A DNA stretch of 6,850 bases from Actinomycetota bacterium (GTDB lineage Bacteria; Actinomycetota; AC-67): the NCBI GenBank assembly GCA_041658565.1, contig JBAZZY010000049.1, forward strand, positions 1 to 6,850, read 5' to 3'. This document shows positions 5,073 through 6,850 of this stretch, piece after piece. Made by a program: the position numbers and the translations under genes. Position 1 is the first letter of the stretch, and every line of letters begins with the position of its first letter. The notes under the pieces are model-generated. The model was not told the DNA's origin. It did no database searches and saw only the letters and a list, made by a program, of their open reading frames with translations.

Positions 5073-6850
5073 CTAGGGATTCACGACGTCCGGCAAGCCA
5101 GTCACCCACGGGAACGGTTTGGACGACGTCGTATCTGATGAGTTTCCAAGGCCTCGGATATTGCGGGCCGTGACCGCGTAGAAATAGGTGTGTAGCGGCA
5201 GCAGGCCCGCGTCTTCGAACTGCAGGACGTCACCGTTCACCGTGGCGACCGGCTCAAGCGAGTCGGGCGCGTCGCCGCGGAGGATCGTGTACTCGAGAAC
5301 CCGCGCGCCGCGCCGCTGAGCCGCCTGCCAGTTGAGGTGGACCTCCCCGAGGCCGCTCCCTGGCGTGGCGCTCAACTGCTGCGGCACGCCCGGCGCTCTG
5401 ATGGTGTAGCTGTCGGGGAACGTGAAGTTCACGTTCGGATCGTCCTCGACCGGGGCGATGAGGTTCGACAGAAAGCCGCTGAAGGTTGGCCCTGCAACAG
5501 CATGAACCTCGAGCTTGTGCGATCCGGTGTTTCGAGCCGCGACGACCATGAGATCCTGCTGGCCGTCGTGGTTCAAGTCCGCCACGAGGAAACTCAGATC
5601 GGAATCCGGATCCAACGACAATGGCGTCGTGTAGTCGCCCACCACATGATCGAAGTTCGGCCCCACAGTCACGTGGACCTCGATCGAACCCGATGCCGTA
5701 TTCCGCGACTTCACGACGACGAGGTCGGGGATACCGTCGGCGTTCACGTCACCCATCGTGAAACTGAAGTTGCCGTCTGGGTCAAGTTCGATCGGGGTGA
5801 CAATCGGATCTCCGATGCTGCTGAACGATGGTCCGGGGACAACTTGAACTTCTGTTGATCCCGACGACGTCCCACGCGACTTGACCACGATGAGATCCGG
5901 AAACCCGTCGTCGGTGACGTCGCCCATCGTGAAGTTGAAGTTGCCGTCTGGGTCAATTGGGATCGGCGTTGTCAGATCGGCAAGGCGGCGGTCGAAGGAT
6001 GGCCCCGTGATGACGTGCACCTCAGTTGAGCCGGACCCCGTGTTGCGCGACTTGAGCGCCACAAGGTCGTTCACCCCGTCGCCGTTGACATCGCCCACGG
6101 TGAAGGCGAGGTCGCCGTCCGGATCTTGCTCGAGCGGCGAGGCGAAGTCTCCGCTGCGCCGGTCGAACGATGGCCCGGCGACGAGATGCGGTTCGGTGTG
6201 CGCCGATGCTGCGTTCCGAACCTTGAGCACGAAGAGATCGGCGATGGCATCGCCGTTGGAGTCGAGCGGCGACGCGGGCCGGATGACGACGACGTGTTTG
6301 GCGCCAATACCGACGTTGCTCCCAGGACCGCTGTTGATGCCGTAGGCGTAGACGTCCATGGAGCCTGCCGAAACCTTCAGCGTTGCGTCGAAACCTGTGT
6401 TCGGACCCGCCTCGGGATGTGCCGTCTTCACATCGGGACGCGACACTCCTGTTGGGATGGCGTAGCCCGGCGCACCTGAACCTGCGGGACCACCCACGTA
6501 GATGTGCACAGCGATCGTCGTTGTTGGAGCGTTCGGATCATAGGCCCAACCTCTGACGCGAATGCGCCCCGGAGCTGGCGCGGTTGCCGAATCGAACGCG
6601 CCGATCGGGTTCGGATCTGTGATGACGACATGCTTTGTTCCGATGGGGACGTTCTCGCCCGGCCCGATGTTGATCGCATAGAGGTAGACCTCGTTCGAGC
6701 CGGATGGCGCGTCGAATGTGAAATCGAAGCCCGTGTTTGGCCCGGCCGAAGGGTAGACGCCAACGACATCGGGTCGAGCGACCGAGGTCTGACCGAGTGC
6801 GTATCCCGGCGCGCCCGAACCCGCCGGCCCTCCAACGTAGGCGTGGATGG
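5073..6850 (-). CDS. Surface or secreted FG-GAP/VCBS-repeat protein with RGWAxDP repeats and C-terminal FN3 (5' end outside window)
   Basis: The frame stays open from the stop TAG at 5075-5073 to the right edge, giving 591 visible residues; the start is not in the window. An internal GTG at 6509 is not a start, because the same repeat continues in frame upstream of it. Residues 1-192 are two copies of a 113-residue repeat (YVGGPAGSGAPGYA, RPDV, AGPNTGFD, INxGPG, with RGWAYDPNAP between copies). Residues 193-485 are FG-GAP/VCBS-like blades with DVNGDG-type calcium loops and a closing DLxVVKSRNT strand. Residues about 486-573 are a fibronectin III domain, and the last 18 residues form a short tail. 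Such arrays fold as beta-propellers in integrin-like and cell-surface proteins; binding or adhesion is inferred, and no enzyme motif is visible. A catalytic domain could lie in the missing N-terminus. Confidence 0.85.
   Translation of the reverse strand, partial: IHAYVGGPAGSGAPGYALGQTSVARPDVVGVYPSAGPNTGFDFTFDAPSGSNEVYLYAINIGPGENVPIGTKHVVITDPNPIGAFDSATAPAPGRIRVRGWAYDPNAPTTTIAVHIYVGGPAGSGAPGYAIPTGVSRPDVKTAHPEAGPNTGFDATLKVSAGSMDVYAYGINSGPGSNVGIGAKHVVVIRPASPLDSNGDAIADLFVLKVRNAASAHTEPHLVAGPSFDRRSGDFASPLEQDPDGDLAFTVGDVNGDGVNDLVALKSRNTGSGSTEVHVITGPSFDRRLADLTTPIPIDPDGNFNFTMGDVTDDGFPDLIVVKSRGTSSGSTEVQVVPGPSFSSIGDPIVTPIELDPDGNFSFTMGDVNADGIPDLVVVKSRNTASGSIEVHVTVGPNFDHVVGDYTTPLSLDPDSDLSFLVADLNHDGQQDLMVVAARNTGSHKLEVHAVAGPTFSGFLSNLIAPVEDDPNVNFTFPDSYTIRAPGVPQQLSATPGSGLGEVHLNWQAAQRRGARVLEYTILRGDAPDSLEPVATVNGDVLQFEDAGLLPLHTYFYAVTARNIRGLGNSSDTTSSKPFPWVTGLPDVVNP
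5442..6272 (-). repeat. FG-GAP/VCBS repeat array with an exact 57-residue (171-bp) period
   Basis: Four full units lie at 5955-6125, 5784-5954, 5613-5783 and 5442-5612. A 49-residue partial first unit is at 6126-6272, and a remnant (DPNVNFTF) follows below 5441. Each full unit starts DPDxxxxF, then has a DxNxDGxxDL-type calcium-binding loop, LxVVKSRNT, EVHVxxGPxF, and ends in TPI or APV. The third and fourth full-frame units also share identical DNA stretches of about 20 bases, suggesting a fairly recent duplication or strong constraint. The first unit has DSNGDA in place of DG, and the fourth full unit is the most divergent. Confidence 0.9.
6273..6848 (-). repeat. Two RGWAxDP-type repeats with a 113-residue period
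   Basis: Copy one occupies 6510-6848 in frame and copy two begins at 6509. Both carry HxYVGGPAGSGAPGYA, RPDV, AGPNTGFD, VYxYxIN, GPGxNVxIGxKHVV. The linker that ends copy one contains GRIRVRGWAYDPNAP, the hallmark of a repeat I recall from many exported actinobacterial proteins, with unknown function. The array probably continues to the right of the window, since copy one already begins mid-strand. Confidence 0.85.

Noticed and set aside
5442..6272. CRISPR-like repeat array suggested by the regular spacing
   Set aside because: The 171-bp period is translated throughout as FG-GAP protein repeats, and there are no short identical repeats with unique spacers.

Overview
The window looks like chromosome from a high-GC actinobacterium. 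GC content is high, GTG and ATG starts with good Shine-Dalgarno sequences are used, and the proteins carry domain types I associate with secreted actinobacterial proteins: the RGWAxDP repeat, a C-terminal module ending in a DGVxSNxxxW-type motif, and degenerate RLLDTR/VVDVVGYF-type beta repeats. Acidimicrobiia or a related lineage is a guess. No marker gene is present to place it.

All supported genes lie on the minus strand, so they read from right to left. From the right edge: (1) 5073-6848 is the 3' part of a large secreted or surface protein whose start lies beyond the window. It has two 113-residue RGWAxDP-type repeats, a beta-propeller-like FG-GAP/VCBS array with an exact 57-residue period and EF-hand-like DxNxDG loops, and a C-terminal fibronectin type III domain. 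(2) After a 118-bp gap, 2117-4954 encodes a 945-residue exported protein: signal peptide, three degenerate beta repeats, a GDVV-type domain, a 'VGPVPV' beta-rich domain, a putative Ig (He_PIG) domain, an 18-proline linker, and the DGVxSNxxxW-type end module. (3) After a 241-bp gap, 91-1875 encodes a 594-residue exported protein: signal peptide, lysozyme-like/SLT transglycosylase domain, golvesin-like domain and two fibronectin type III domains. (4) At the left edge, 1-51 holds the first 17 codons of what appears to be an IS3-family OrfA transposase. It is preceded by a short palindromic leader that abuts the stop codon of gene 3.

The three large genes are co-directional and all encode exported, modular adhesive or wall-associated proteins. 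Only the transglycosylase-like protein has a likely enzymatic domain. Together they suggest a cell-envelope or extracellular-matrix locus, but no metabolic pathway, defence system or RNA gene was identified. The most notable points are the probable IS junction at the stop codon of the transglycosylase gene, the cryptic triple repeat in the middle protein, the (CCT)11 proline microsatellite, and the strictly periodic FG-GAP array.
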